Assembly: GCA_001873755.1 (NCBI GenBank)
Contig: MNZT01000004.1
Span: 1 to 8,399, forward strand
Source: Candidatus Wirthbacteria bacterium CG2_30_54_11
GTDB taxonomy: Bacteria; Patescibacteriota; CG2-30-54-11
DNA length: 8,399 nt
Direction of reading: 5' to 3'
Under the pieces are notes generated by a model. It was given only the letters and a program-made list of their open reading frames with translations, searched no databases and was not told where the DNA came from. Position 1 is the first letter of the stretch, and every line of letters begins with the position of its first letter. Shown in pieces: positions 1 to 8,315 of the stretch. The translations under genes and the position numbers were made by a program.

Positions 1-3000
1 CGTGAACAGTCTGATCAGTGCATCCTGCCGGTTGACGAGCAGACGGTCCACCTGGTCTATGGCCATTCTGGCCCTATCCTGGTCTGCCGCTCCTGAAATG
101 ACCGCCCAGGACTGGGGTATCGAATCGATGCGGCATTCCTGATTTTTTGCGGTACCGAGTATGTCTCCGTTGTCGAAATATGCCCGATGATACCATTCTC
201 CGTCCCAGGCGTGATCCTCGATATTTTTGGCCAGTACGGCTGCTTTTTTCAAACACCGTTCGGCATAGTCCGGGTCACCGTGCCGTTCAGAGAGTCCAGC
301 CATCGACTTCAGCACATGGTACAGGAAAAAGGCCAGCCAGATGCTCTCGCCTTTGCCATCTTTGCCTACCAGATTCATCCCGTCATTCCAGTCGCCGCTG
401 CCCATGAGCGGGAGGCCATGCGCTCCGAAGGAGATGGCTCGTTCTACTGCTGCTATACAGTGCTCGTAGAGCGTCCCGGTTTTTTCCGAGATCTTTGGCA
501 GGTCATAGTAGGATTCTTCCTCAGGCTTCACCGGGGGACCTTCGAGGAACCGTACCGATTCGTCCAGCACGCCGATATCGCCGATCTGGGCGACATAGAG
601 ACTGGTGACTAGAGGCAGCCACAGGAAGTCATCTGAGCAATGGCTTCTGATGCCTCGGCCTGAGGGTGGATGCCACCAGTGCTGGGCATCTCCCTCCACG
701 AACTGATGCGCAGCAAAGGTGAGCAGCTGTTCCCTGACCATCGACGGCTGGGAGTGCATCAGCGACATGACATCCTGCAGCTGGTCGCGAAATCCAAACG
801 CTCCACCTGACTGGTAATAGCCGGTCCTGCCCCACAGCCGGCAGCTGATGGTCTGGTACTGCAGCCAGCCGTTGGTCAGGAAATTGAGGGAGTCATCAGG
901 GGTCTCGATCGAAATGGCGCCGAGGCTGCGTTTCCAGTATTCCCATACTGCTTCCAGTTCTTTTTTGATCGCCGCTGCGTCCGGGAAATGCTGCAGGATG
1001 GCACGCGCTTCGTCCAGACTCTTGCCGGCGCCGAAGGTGAACGTCACTTCCTTTTCCTCGTCCGGCTCAAGTTCGATCGGCACCTGCATGGCAGCACAGG
1101 GGTCAAAACCGGCGCCTGTCTTTCCGGAGAGCCGGTCGCACAGCAGTGCAGCGGGAGCTGCCAGAGTGCCGTTCCGGCCCAGGAATTCGAGGCGGTCGCC
1201 GCTCACGAACCGGGTCACTTCACTGGAGTCGAGGAACACGACCCGGTCGGGGAATTCCTTGTTGTAGTGATTGTAGGCCAGCAGAGCGCCACTTTTGGGG
1301 TCGACCTCGGTGACGATATGCATATGGTATTTGTCCCGGAGCGTGCCCATGACCAGCTCGCTGTACGAGGTCGTCGAGAGTCGCCGTTTGCGGCCGGACA
1401 CGTTCCGTATTTTTTGTATGGCGAATTTCACACTCTGGTTCAGCGAAACGAATACGGTCAGTTCTGTGGAGATGCCGTTCTCTGTGTGTTCAAAAATACT
1501 GTATCCGAAACCATGGCGCGACACATAGTTACCTTTGCCTTTTGCCGGTAGAGGGGTCGGTGACCAGAACTGACCGGTTTCCTCGTCCCTGATATACAGG
1601 GCTTCTCCGCTCTGGTCAGTGGCAGGGTCGTTCTTCCAGGGGGTCAGGCGGAATTCATGGGCATTTTCACTCCAGGTGTAGGCGCTTCCGCTCTCGGAGG
1701 TCACGGTGCCGAAATCACGGTTGGCCAGCACATTGACCCAGGGAGCCGGGGTGGTGCTTCCTTCTCCGGTCGTGATGACATATTCCCGTCCGTCCGGGGT
1801 GAAACCGCCCAGGCCGTTGTCATAGACCAGGTCAGTACGTTTTTCGAAAATGTCAGTTTTATCTTTGGAGGCGTTTTTTTTGACCGGTACCAGCAGCGGA
1901 CGGGCTGCCTTTGGCTGCGTGACATGCGAGATCTGTTCGGCCAGAGTCCCGCCTCGGTCGGTCAGTATGATCCGGGCTACGGTCTGCATGAGGGTCTTGT
2001 CTTCTTCGGACAGCTGATCGGTGCGCCGCAGGAATATCCCTCCCGGCTGGTCAGAGGGGCCACCGGCATTGGCGGAGATCAGTCCGTTGATCATTTCGCT
2101 CATTTCATCGCGATAGACCGAGGCGTCTTCGTTCCAGATGAGGAGGTCCACGGCGAGGCCTTTCATCTTCCAGTACGAGTGAGCCTGCACCATGCGGTAG
2201 ATGAGAGAGATGTTCTTCTGGTCCTCGATGCGGACGAGTACGATGGGCAGGTCGCCGGAGATATTGAAGCCCCACAGATCGGACTGGCCTCTGTGGTTCT
2301 GTCTCAGGATGCTGGCGCTCGCTCTCCAGGCGGGGTTGGCATAGACGATCGCACTGGCCATGCGGCCATAAAGTTGAGCGTCGACCTCGGTGGCATCGAT
2401 CTGATGGAGAGCCACCTGGCCATGCGTCCAGGCCAGGTCGAACACGCGGTCGGCCAGATTGCGGTCCCGGTATTTTTCCATGATCTTCTGGGCGTTTTCC
2501 CGGTCCGGGCAGATGCCGGTGACGAAATCGATAGTGGCTGACTTGTCGGGTTCGAGTTCAACCCGGCAGCGGATGGAGACGGACGGATCAATCACGGGAC
2601 CTTCGGTGTTGGTGAGATCAGCTCCAGATTGCAGGGCAGCAGGGTCTTGGAGCGTGTTGGTGCGACCGATGAATTTTGAGCGGTCGGTCTCGTAGGTCGC
2701 ATCGACGATTGAGTTGCCGTGGACCGCCATCAGGTGCAGCATGAGCGGAAAGCTCTCCCTCTCTGACCGGGGTCTCCGGCTGCAGATGACCGCCTGGTGG
2801 GATCTGATGATCTCGGTCTGGATGAACAGATTGCTGAAGGCAGGGTGAGCGAGATCTGCTGCCGGCTCATTGAGCACCACGTCTGCATAGCTGGTGAGCT
2901 CTATGATGCGGGTTTCGCCGGAACGGTTGGTGATTCTCACCCGACGCAGCTCGACATCATCCTCGGGTGAAACGGAGACCTTTGTATGAGTGTCTATGAA

Positions 3001-3303
3001 ATGGTCAGTGCGTTTGAACTCGGCTCTCGACTGGGAAAAGATAGCTTCATAGTTCAGAGGTTTCTTCAGGGTGGGCTGATAGGCTGATGACCAGAATTCG
3101 CCGGTTTTTACGTCACGCAGATAAATAAATGAACCTTCGTTGTCCAGGACAGCATCTTCATGCCATCTGGTGAGAGCGATTTTTTTCCAGCGGCTGTAGC
3201 CTCCGCCGGCATTGGTGACCATGACGCTGTATCGGCCGTTGGAGAGCAGATGGGTCTCGGGCATCGGGGTGTCGGGTGTGGTGAAAATGCGCATGAGCAT
3301 TTC
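1..3303 (-). other. Duplicated GH94-type phosphorylase region (residue 1640 to window end)
   Basis: This part is related to cellobiose and chitobiose phosphorylases and in characterised Cgs controls chain length by phosphorolysis of the glucan. Two beta-sandwich-type modules are seen. The first is around YSVMVTNAGGGYSRW (1664-1678) and YLRDVKTGEFWSS (1700-1712). The second is around VYDNGLGGF (2132-2140) and YIRDEETGQFWSP (2209-2221). Between them lies a family block with HSYWKMKGL (2014-2022). The catalytic helical barrel follows with GGAFGFRDQLQD (2472-2483), WWHPPSGRGIRS (2515-2526), SDDFLWLP (2529-2536) and GSGDWNDGMN (2607-2616); the last holds the general-acid aspartate of GH94. IDSIPQSWAVIS (2698-2709) is near the window edge. 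The final part of the barrel, including the glycine-rich phosphate-binding segment, lies outside the window. Confidence 0.9.
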
Positions 3304-6300
3304 GCGTTCTTCCACCTTTCTCAGCAGACCGGTGACCTCTATATCATAGAGGTACGGTACCTCCTTCGGAACCCGTTCCTGCAGGAGCAGCTCAGTCGCC
3401 TTGAACATGGGATCAGAAAGAAAGCGCCGCTGCATGGGTTTGTTCAGCAGGACGTATGCCAGCGACAGGAAACTCATGCCCTGGTGATGCGCCATGTACG
3501 ATTTCACTATCGCGTGTTTTTCATCAGGACCCAGTCTCGAGGGGGTGTAGTCAACCGCTTCATAAAATCCGTATTCTCCGCCCAGTCCTATCCCGGTCAG
3601 ATATTGGAGATTGGTACATGCTTTCTGTGGTTCGACCATCAGAGCCAGGACAGAGGCATAGGGAGCGACGACCAGGTCTTCGGACAGGCCTCTCTTGAAT
3701 CCGGTGGTCGGGACGCCGAAGGAACGGTACTGGTAGACCATGGCCGCGTCGATCTTGTTGTACCCGGATTCGGAGATTCCCCAGGGTATTTTGTTGCGCC
3801 GGGCATAGTCTATCTGCCGGCCAATCATGGCTTTGTAGGTCCGATCCAGCAGGGTATCTTCATAGTTCGGCATGACCAGCAGCGGCATTAGATATTCGAA
3901 CATGGAACCGCCCCAGGATACCAGGATGGGATCTCCGCCGAATCTGGAGAGCAGTCTGCCGAGCAAAAACCAGTGTTCCTGCGGTATCTGTCCCTGGGCG
4001 ATGGCGACAAAGCTGCAGAGTCGAGCTTCCGATGCCAGCAGGTCGTAGCAGGAGGGATCTGTCTTATGGTCGAACACTCTGTAGCCAATCGAGAGGAGGT
4101 GGGTTTTTTTGTTATACAGAAATTCATAGTCTACAGCGGACAGCTCGCCGCAGCGTACGGCTACATTTTCGATAGCACGGATCCTCTCACCGGCTCTGGT
4201 GCCGGCTGTCCGGATGGCATTTTTAAACAGGGTCAGCCATTCTTTGATCCGCTCCGGTTCAGCGCCAGGCAGCGACTGATCCAAAATACCGTCAAGCAGG
4301 GGGAGCAGCTTTCGTTCCAGCCGAGCGACCCCTGAGAGCGTCGGGATCTCGTCCAGATGCTGTATCTCCTGCTGTAATGCTCGCAGACATCTGCACTGTT
4401 CTTCGTTGCCCTGATCCCACATACCGGGGATCTGGGGTGCCAGCAGGATCCAGGGTGCGAGAAAGGTAAGTTCTTCCAGGAAGTCGATACACTGCTTTTC
4501 AAACACACGGATCCATCTTTTGGTTTTTTCGAATTCATCTCGATCGAGGTACGTAAATGCTTTGGAGACATCGGTGGATAGTTGAGATATCAGAGAGTAC
4601 GTTTCCAGAAGACTGGCCGGAGGCGATGAGATTATTTGTTTGAAAAAGAGAATCCGTTTGGTGATCTTTTGTATCGTTTCTGACTGAGAGATCCCCGTGT
4701 CCTCGGTGAGCTCGTTTATATTTTCGTGCAGGACATCCAGGGTGTCGAAAAGGCCGTCAAATACCTTTTGGGGCAGGATTTTTTCATCCTGCATCTCCAG
4801 CAGACCTGAGCGAAGTACCAGCAGGTGTCCGATCAGGTTGCCGCTATCGACAGAGGAAATATAGCGGGGTTCCAGAGGCTGCAGGGTCTCGGTATGATAC
4901 CAGTTGTAGAAATGTCCCCGGTATCTTTCCATGCTGTTCATGGTTTCGAAGGTTTTTTCGGTGCGGGCGAACATGGTGCCCATGGACACATAACCGAAAT
5001 CATAGGCGGTCAGATTGGCCAGCAGGGAGAGGCCGATATTGGTAGGCGAAGTCCTGCGGGCGACTGAGGATACGGGTTTTTCCTGGAAATTGTCAGGTGG
5101 CAGGTAATTGTTGCGTTCACTTACGAAATTCTCGAAATAATTCCACGTCCGGCGTGACTGCCTTCTGAGGAAGTGTGCCTGATCGACAGATAGTTTGAGC
5201 GGTTTCGCCGGGGAGGATCGGCTGATGAACGTGGCAACGGCAGGTGAGAGCAGCCAGATGCCCAATAGAGTGGCAGTAAAGGCATCCATCGGGATACCAG
5301 CCCCGGTCAGGCAGGCAGTGAGGGTGAGTACGGTCACAGGTGCGATCCACATCTTTTTGAAGTGTCTGAGTAGGTTCTCTGGTGTCTCTATTTCTGACCA
5401 GGCAGAGGCTTTCCATTCCAGCAGGTGCCGGTGCGAGATCAGGAGTCGCCACCAGGTGGTCAGGACGGCGTGCAGGGAGACAAAGGCTTCATAGACGAGG
5501 AAGACCAGAGAAAAAATGAACTGGACCGTATGGGTGCCAAGCGAGGAAAAGGTCGAGCCTATGTGATCTCGTACCGTGATGCCGGGAGGTTTGCGGGTGA
5601 ACTCTACCAGCGACATGAGCAGCGTTGGTGCGCCGGTAAGGGCGATGATGAGGGTCGCCCACAGCCAGGAAGGTTTGATAAAGAACCAGCCCAGGCCGAA
5701 CAGGAGCATGGTCGATCCGGGGACAAAGCTTCTCCTCAGGTTGTCGAAGATCTTCCACTTTGACAAAGCGGAAATGGGGTTCTTCTGCAGCGTCTTCCTG
5801 ATGTCCAGGACATAGGGCAGGAGATAGGAGGCTATCTGCCAGTCGCCGCGTATCCAGCGGTGTCTGCGGCTTTTGTCTTTCAGATAGCTGGTGGGAAACT
5901 CCTCGTACAGCTGGACATCTGTGACCAGTGCTGAGCGGGCATAGCACCCTTCCAGCAGGTCGTGGCTCAGTACCAGATTTTCCGGGAATCGTCCGGAGAG
6001 GGAATTTTCGAACGCATCCACATCATAGAGACCTTTGCCGATGAACGACCCTTCGGAGAAAAGATCCTGATAGACGTCCGAGACCGCTCTCGTGTAGGGA
6101 TCGATGCCGGGCTCGCCGCCAAAGATCTTTTCGAACAGAGAAGGCTCCTTGCCGGGGTAGCTGGCTTCTACTCTAGGCTGGAGGATCCCGTAGCCAGCAG
6201 TGACCCGCTTTTTGCGTTCGTCAAAAAAAGGCCGGTTCAAAGGATGCGCGATGACGCCCACCAGTTCTCTCGCCACGTCCCGGGGCATCCGGGTGTCCGC

Positions 6301-8220
6301 ATCCAGAGTGATGACATATTTGACATCCTGCAGGTGGTCTATGTCGCCGAGGATGAAGTTGAATCTGTCCGTTCCGCCTCCGCGCAGCAGGGCATTTACG
6401 TCCGAGAGTTTTCCTCTTTTTCGTTCGTACCCCATCCAGACCTTTTCCTGTGCATTCCACAGTCGCGGGCGATGGAACAGGTAAAACACATCTTTGGACT
6501 GCCGGCGGTACTTGTGGTTCAACGCCTCGATGCCCGCTTTCAGCTGTGAGAGCAGTGCTTCGTCCCCGGGCATGGTCTCGCCGGATGCGTCATGGAAGTC
6601 AGATAACAGGGCGAAATCAACATTGGCATCCGTGTTTGCGAGGAAGCGGACTTCTATGTTTTCTACCAGAGAATCGACAAAAACTGCATCGGAGAGTATG
6701 CAGGGAACCACGACCAGGGTGTGAGCATGGGCAGGGATGCCTTCCGAAAAATCCATTCTGGGCAGGTTCAGAGGAGCCACCAAGAGGGTCGTCACCCAGT
6801 TCACCAGAGAGATCGCGGTCTGACTGGTCATGATGGAGAGGGGGATGCCGAACAGGATCAGAGAGGACCAGGAATGTATACCTGCCGACCATACCAGGGA
6901 CAGTGCCAGTCCCGTGAACGCAGTACTGAGGCCTCCGATCCAGCCCAGATAGTTGACCAATGGCCAGGCTGCTACTCTGGCTGTGAGAAATTCTCTCAAG
7001 GTCAATCGGATCCCCAGGGACCGGTACAGCTGTTCTCTCCCCTTGCCGGTCAGGTAGTATCCGATATGGGTGCGGCTGTCGTGATGCCCGGCCGCAACAT
7101 TAGCTTCTGCGGCGACCCGGATGGTCTCTGTGGCGACTTCACTCTCGGTTTTTTTACTGCGGATGGAGAGGCCTTCGATCACATGGCGGTAGCTGTCCCG
7201 GGTAGCGAACGCCATCGCCGGATAATCACCGGAGGGATCCTGCTTGAGTATTTTTTCGACCAGGCTCATATCCTCCACGAAGTCATGCCATTCGGTCGTG
7301 ACGAGAATGCGCAGACTCTCGATGGTGTTCGCGATCGATACCTGGTCTGCCGCCTGCTTCTGGCTGGTCGAACGGATCAGCCTTTCGATGTTCTTGCCCT
7401 GCTCTGCCAGCTTTTTTTCCAGCCAGCTGAGCGGAAGGTTCAGCGTAGAGCTCTGGCCGTGCAGTCTGCGGACGAACTCGGCGACAAAGGAGCTCGACAT
7501 GGGCAGGTCATCTTTTGACATCGAGGCGATCTCCAGGACGACCACGCTGGCATCATCAGCCGATGCTTTCAGGATCCGGCTCGCCCAGTATTCAGCCTTG
7601 TCCATATCTCTCTGGGACAGCATCATCCGGGTCGCAACCCGTCTGAGATTTTCGATGAGCGCCAGACGCAGCATGATGGGAATAGCCCAGAGTTCACCCA
7701 GTTTCAAGGGTTTCACGGTCTGGTAGGCGGACACGAAATTCGTCAGCCCTTTGACATCCAGACGGCCGTCACCGTGAGACACCAGCTCCATAGCCATATC
7801 GTATACCCGGGGGAATCCCTGCATCGGTCCTGCGAGCAGATTGGGCAATTCCCGGCTGTACCCTCTGGGCAGATGCTTTTGCGCGAGGCGGATCTGTTCT
7901 TCTACGAGATAATAATTGTCCAGAAGCCACTCTCCGGCCGGGGAGACTCCTCGTTTTGCCTTGCCGGCATCATTGAGCAATTCGTGCGCCTGCAGCAGGA
8001 GTTGTTCGTTTTCTTTCAGCCGGGACAGGAGCTTTTCCCGCCCTTTTATGAAACTTACAGCATGCTTCTCGGCCAGTTTCTTTGCATGCCGTGAGAATTG
8101 TTCCAGGCTGAACAGCTCTGCCTTCAGCGGCTGTTCATCCTTCAGCGGCTTGACCGGCAGGACTTTGTCGAGCTGGGTCTTGGCGTCTTTCAGCGTATTG
8201 TGGAAGAGTTGGGATGGCAC
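1..8220 (-). CDS. ndvB: Cyclic beta-1,2-glucan synthase, C-terminus cut by window edge
   Basis: This enzyme makes cyclic beta-1,2-glucan from UDP-glucose at the inner membrane; the rings normally go to the periplasm for osmotic adaptation and host interaction. One frame is open for 2740 codons with no stop or frameshift, and landmarks along its whole length fall in register. Order: N-terminal helical domain (1-415), membrane segments, GT84 core with DxD (D640, D642) and RxxRW (R785-W789), more membrane segments to residue 1000, middle glycoamylase-like domain (about 1040-1620), then duplicated GH94 region with SDDFLWLP (2529-2536) and GSGDWNDGMN (2607-2616). Family members are about 2,800-2,900 residues, so roughly 150-170 are missing beyond position 1. 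The GTG start has AGGAG five bases upstream. An in-frame TGA (8268-8266) precedes it with no ATG, GTG or TTG between; the next in-frame ATG is codon 133. It appears to have its own promoter. Any exporter (NdvA/ChvA type) is not in view. Confidence 0.96.
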   Translation of the reverse strand, partial: MPSQLFHNTLKDAKTQLDKVLPVKPLKDEQPLKAELFSLEQFSRHAKKLAEKHAVSFIKGREKLLSRLKENEQLLLQAHELLNDAGKAKRGVSPAGEWLLDNYYLVEEQIRLAQKHLPRGYSRELPNLLAGPMQGFPRVYDMAMELVSHGDGRLDVKGLTNFVSAYQTVKPLKLGELWAIPIMLRLALIENLRRVATRMMLSQRDMDKAEYWASRILKASADDASVVVLEIASMSKDDLPMSSSFVAEFVRRLHGQSSTLNLPLSWLEKKLAEQGKNIERLIRSTSQKQAADQVSIANTIESLRILVTTEWHDFVEDMSLVEKILKQDPSGDYPAMAFATRDSYRHVIEGLSIRSKKTESEVATETIRVAAEANVAAGHHDSRTHIGYYLTGKGREQLYRSLGIRLTLREFLTARVAAWPLVNYLGWIGGLSTAFTGLALSLVWSAGIHSWSSLILFGIPLSIMTSQTAISLVNWVTTLLVAPLNLPRMDFSEGIPAHAHTLVVVPCILSDAVFVDSLVENIEVRFLANTDANVDFALLSDFHDASGETMPGDEALLSQLKAGIEALNHKYRRQSKDVFYLFHRPRLWNAQEKVWMGYERKRGKLSDVNALLRGGGTDRFNFILGDIDHLQDVKYVITLDADTRMPRDVARELVGVIAHPLNRPFFDERKKRVTAGYGILQPRVEASYPGKEPSLFEKIFGGEPGIDPYTRAVSDVYQDLFSEGSFIGKGLYDVDAFENSLSGRFPENLVLSHDLLEGCYARSALVTDVQLYEEFPTSYLKDKSRRHRWIRGDWQIASYLLPYVLDIRKTLQKNPISALSKWKIFDNLRRSFVPGSTMLLFGLGWFFIKPSWLWATLIIALTGAPTLLMSLVEFTRKPPGITVRDHIGSTFSSLGTHTVQFIFSLVFLVYEAFVSLHAVLTTWWRLLISHRHLLEWKASAWSEIETPENLLRHFKKMWIAPVTVLTLTACLTGAGIPMDAFTATLLGIWLLSPAVATFISRSSPAKPLKLSVDQAHFLRRQSRRTWNYFENFVSERNNYLPPDNFQEKPVSSVARRTSPTNIGLSLLANLTAYDFGYVSMGTMFARTEKTFETMNSMERYRGHFYNWYHTETLQPLEPRYISSVDSGNLIGHLLVLRSGLLEMQDEKILPQKVFDGLFDTLDVLHENINELTEDTGISQSETIQKITKRILFFKQIISSPPASLLETYSLISQLSTDVSKAFTYLDRDEFEKTKRWIRVFEKQCIDFLEELTFLAPWILLAPQIPGMWDQGNEEQCRCLRALQQEIQHLDEIPTLSGVARLERKLLPLLDGILDQSLPGAEPERIKEWLTLFKNAIRTAGTRAGERIRAIENVAVRCGELSAVDYEFLYNKKTHLLSIGYRVFDHKTDPSCYDLLASEARLCSFVAIAQGQIPQEHWFLLGRLLSRFGGDPILVSWGGSMFEYLMPLLVMPNYEDTLLDRTYKAMIGRQIDYARRNKIPWGISESGYNKIDAAMVYQYRSFGVPTTGFKRGLSEDLVVAPYASVLALMVEPQKACTNLQYLTGIGLGGEYGFYEAVDYTPSRLGPDEKHAIVKSYMAHHQGMSFLSLAYVLLNKPMQRRFLSDPMFKATELLLQERVPKEVPYLYDIEVTGLLRKVEEREMLMRIFTTPDTPMPETHLLSNGRYSVMVTNAGGGYSRWKKIALTRWHEDAVLDNEGSFIYLRDVKTGEFWSSAYQPTLKKPLNYEAIFSQSRAEFKRTDHFIDTHTKVSVSPEDDVELRRVRITNRSGETRIIELTSYADVVLNEPAADLAHPAFSNLFIQTEIIRSHQAVICSRRPRSERESFPLMLHLMAVHGNSIVDATYETDRSKFIGRTNTLQDPAALQSGADLTNTEGPVIDPSVSIRCRVELEPDKSATIDFVTGICPDRENAQKIMEKYRDRNLADRVFDLAWTHGQVALHQIDATEVDAQLYGRMASAIVYANPAWRASASILRQNHRGQSDLWGFNISGDLPIVLVRIEDQKNISLIYRMVQAHSYWKMKGLAVDLLIWNEDASVYRDEMSEMINGLISANAGGPSDQPGGIFLRRTDQLSEEDKTLMQTVARIILTDRGGTLAEQISHVTQPKAARPLLVPVKKNASKDKTDIFEKRTDLVYDNGLGGFTPDGREYVITTGEGSTTPAPWVNVLANRDFGTVTSESGSAYTWSENAHEFRLTPWKNDPATDQSGEALYIRDEETGQFWSPTPLPAKGKGNYVSRHGFGYSIFEHTENGISTELTVFVSLNQSVKFAIQKIRNVSGRKRRLSTTSYSELVMGTLRDKYHMHIVTEVDPKSGALLAYNHYNKEFPDRVVFLDSSEVTRFVSGDRLEFLGRNGTLAAPAALLCDRLSGKTGAGFDPCAAMQVPIELEPDEEKEVTFTFGAGKSLDEARAILQHFPDAAAIKKELEAVWEYWKRSLGAISIETPDDSLNFLTNGWLQYQTISCRLWGRTGYYQSGGAFGFRDQLQDVMSLMHSQPSMVREQLLTFAAHQFVEGDAQHWWHPPSGRGIRSHCSDDFLWLPLVTSLYVAQIGDIGVLDESVRFLEGPPVKPEEESYYDLPKISEKTGTLYEHCIAAVERAISFGAHGLPLMGSGDWNDGMNLVGKDGKGESIWLAFFLYHVLKSMAGLSERHGDPDYAERCLKKAAVLAKNIEDHAWDGEWYHRAYFDNGDILGTAKNQECRIDSIPQSWAVISGAADQDRARMAIDQVDRLLVNRQDALIRLFT
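3361..5103 (-). other. Middle glycoamylase-like (GH189-type) cyclisation domain (about residues 1040-1620)
   Basis: This is an (alpha/alpha)-barrel type domain that corresponds to the Pfam Glycoamylase family. In a bacterial cyclic glucan synthase it has been shown to be the transglycosylating cyclisation domain, class GH189. It starts near SPTNIGLSLLANLTAYDFGY (from S1058) and contains SSVDSGNL (1123-1130), SWGGSMFEYLMP (1435-1446), WGISESGYN (1480-1488), GEYGFYEAVDY (1548-1558) and AHHQGMSF (1577-1584). Glutamates E1442, E1484, E1549 and E1554 sit in these conserved blocks and are candidates for catalysis. Which of them act as acid or nucleophile cannot be decided from sequence alone. The domain lies between the last membrane segment and the GH94 part, as in known family members. 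Confidence 0.8.
5221..6966 (-). other. Membrane-embedded GT84 glucosyltransferase core (residues 419-1000)
   Basis: This part polymerises beta-1,2-linked glucose from UDP-glucose on the cytoplasmic side. Hydrophobic segments are visible at about 425-445 and 451-481. The catalytic fold then begins at HTLVVVPCIL (500-509). It contains GDID (625-628), the nucleotide-sugar/metal-binding motif DADT (640-643), the acidic motif LSHDLLEG (751-758) and the RRHRW form of the (Q/R)xxRW motif (785-789), followed by GDWQ (792-795). Further hydrophobic segments follow at about 832-848, 852-874, 898-918, 957-975 and 980-1000. Brucella Cgs is reported to have six membrane segments; about seven hydrophobic stretches are counted here by eye, so the exact topology is uncertain. 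All motif residues expected for an active GT-A, processive-type transferase are present. Confidence 0.88.
6976..8220 (-). other. Synthase N-terminal domain (residues 1-415)
   Basis: This is a soluble, mainly helical and charged region with no signal peptide, so it is expected in the cytoplasm. It carries family-typical blocks: AEWLLDNYYLVEEQI around W98, the ELPNLLAGP/RVYDMA stretch near 120-143, GELWAIPIMLR (175-185), ATRDSYRHVIE (339-349) and HHDSRTHIGYYL (379-390). These blocks match what is known of NdvB/Cgs proteins and are absent from stand-alone GH94 phosphorylases, so they support the family call. The catalytic role of this part is not clear. In Brucella and Agrobacterium Cgs, initiation involves the protein itself acting as a primer, but the attachment residue cannot be identified here. 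Confidence 0.8.
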
Positions 8221-8225
8221 AGATT

Positions 8226-8230
8226 CTCCT
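8226..8230 (-). promoter_or_regulatory. Ribosome binding site of the synthase gene
   Basis: The minus strand reads AGGAG, then five bases (AATCT), then GTG. The spacing is slightly short but normal. The site matters because it picks out the GTG start: no other start codon lies between the in-frame TGA at 8268-8266 and this GTG. Confidence 0.85.
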
Positions 8231-8279
8231 GTTTTGTGCGATCGTATTTGTTTTTTGGAACCAAGTCATAGCGCGGCTT

Positions 8280-8298
8280 CCATCATTATATATGATGG
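8280..8298. repeat. 7-bp inverted repeat around the -10 box, possible operator
   Basis: CCATCAT (8280-8286) and its exact complement ATGATGG (8292-8298) flank a five-base TATAT spacer. The minus-strand TATAAT lies inside this palindrome, so a dimeric protein bound here would cover the -10 region. The arms do not extend further. It could instead be a chance AT-rich palindrome; no regulator can be named. Confidence 0.4.
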
Positions 8299-8314
8299 CA
8301 GGTGTTCAGCCTAA
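8285..8314 (-). promoter_or_regulatory. Candidate sigma-70 type promoter for the synthase gene
   Basis: The minus strand carries a perfect TATAAT at 8290-8285. The best -35 candidate at usable spacing is TTAGGC (8314-8309, 18-base spacer), which is a weak match. Transcription would start near 8278, giving a leader of about 57 bases. The weak -35 suggests that an activator, an extended contact or another sigma factor may be involved; this is inference. Confidence 0.5.
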
Positions 8315-8315
8315 T

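Noticed and set aside
1657..2541. Plus-strand open frame of 294 codons
   Set aside because: It lies antisense within the synthase, whose frame carries clear family motifs there. The translated product shows no recognisable domain and reflects the codon bias of the opposite strand.
1..3303. A separate cellobiose or chitobiose phosphorylase gene
   Set aside because: The GH94 part is in the same uninterrupted frame as the GT84 and glycoamylase-like domains, so it is a domain of the synthase and not a stand-alone enzyme.
3160..3891. Plus-strand open frame of 243 codons
   Set aside because: It is the antisense shadow of the end of the cyclisation domain and the first GH94 module; no independent support was found.
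4105..4112. T-rich runs on the plus strand that might be terminators
   Set aside because: They are the complement of lysine codons (AAA AAA) in the synthase, and no GC-rich hairpin precedes them.
5962..6549. Plus-strand open frame of 195 codons
   Set aside because: It is antisense to the GT84 catalytic motifs, which fix the real frame on the minus strand.
6721..7518. Plus-strand open frame of 265 codons
   Set aside because: It is antisense to the N-terminal domain and first membrane segments of the synthase. No ribosome binding site or protein family was recognised.
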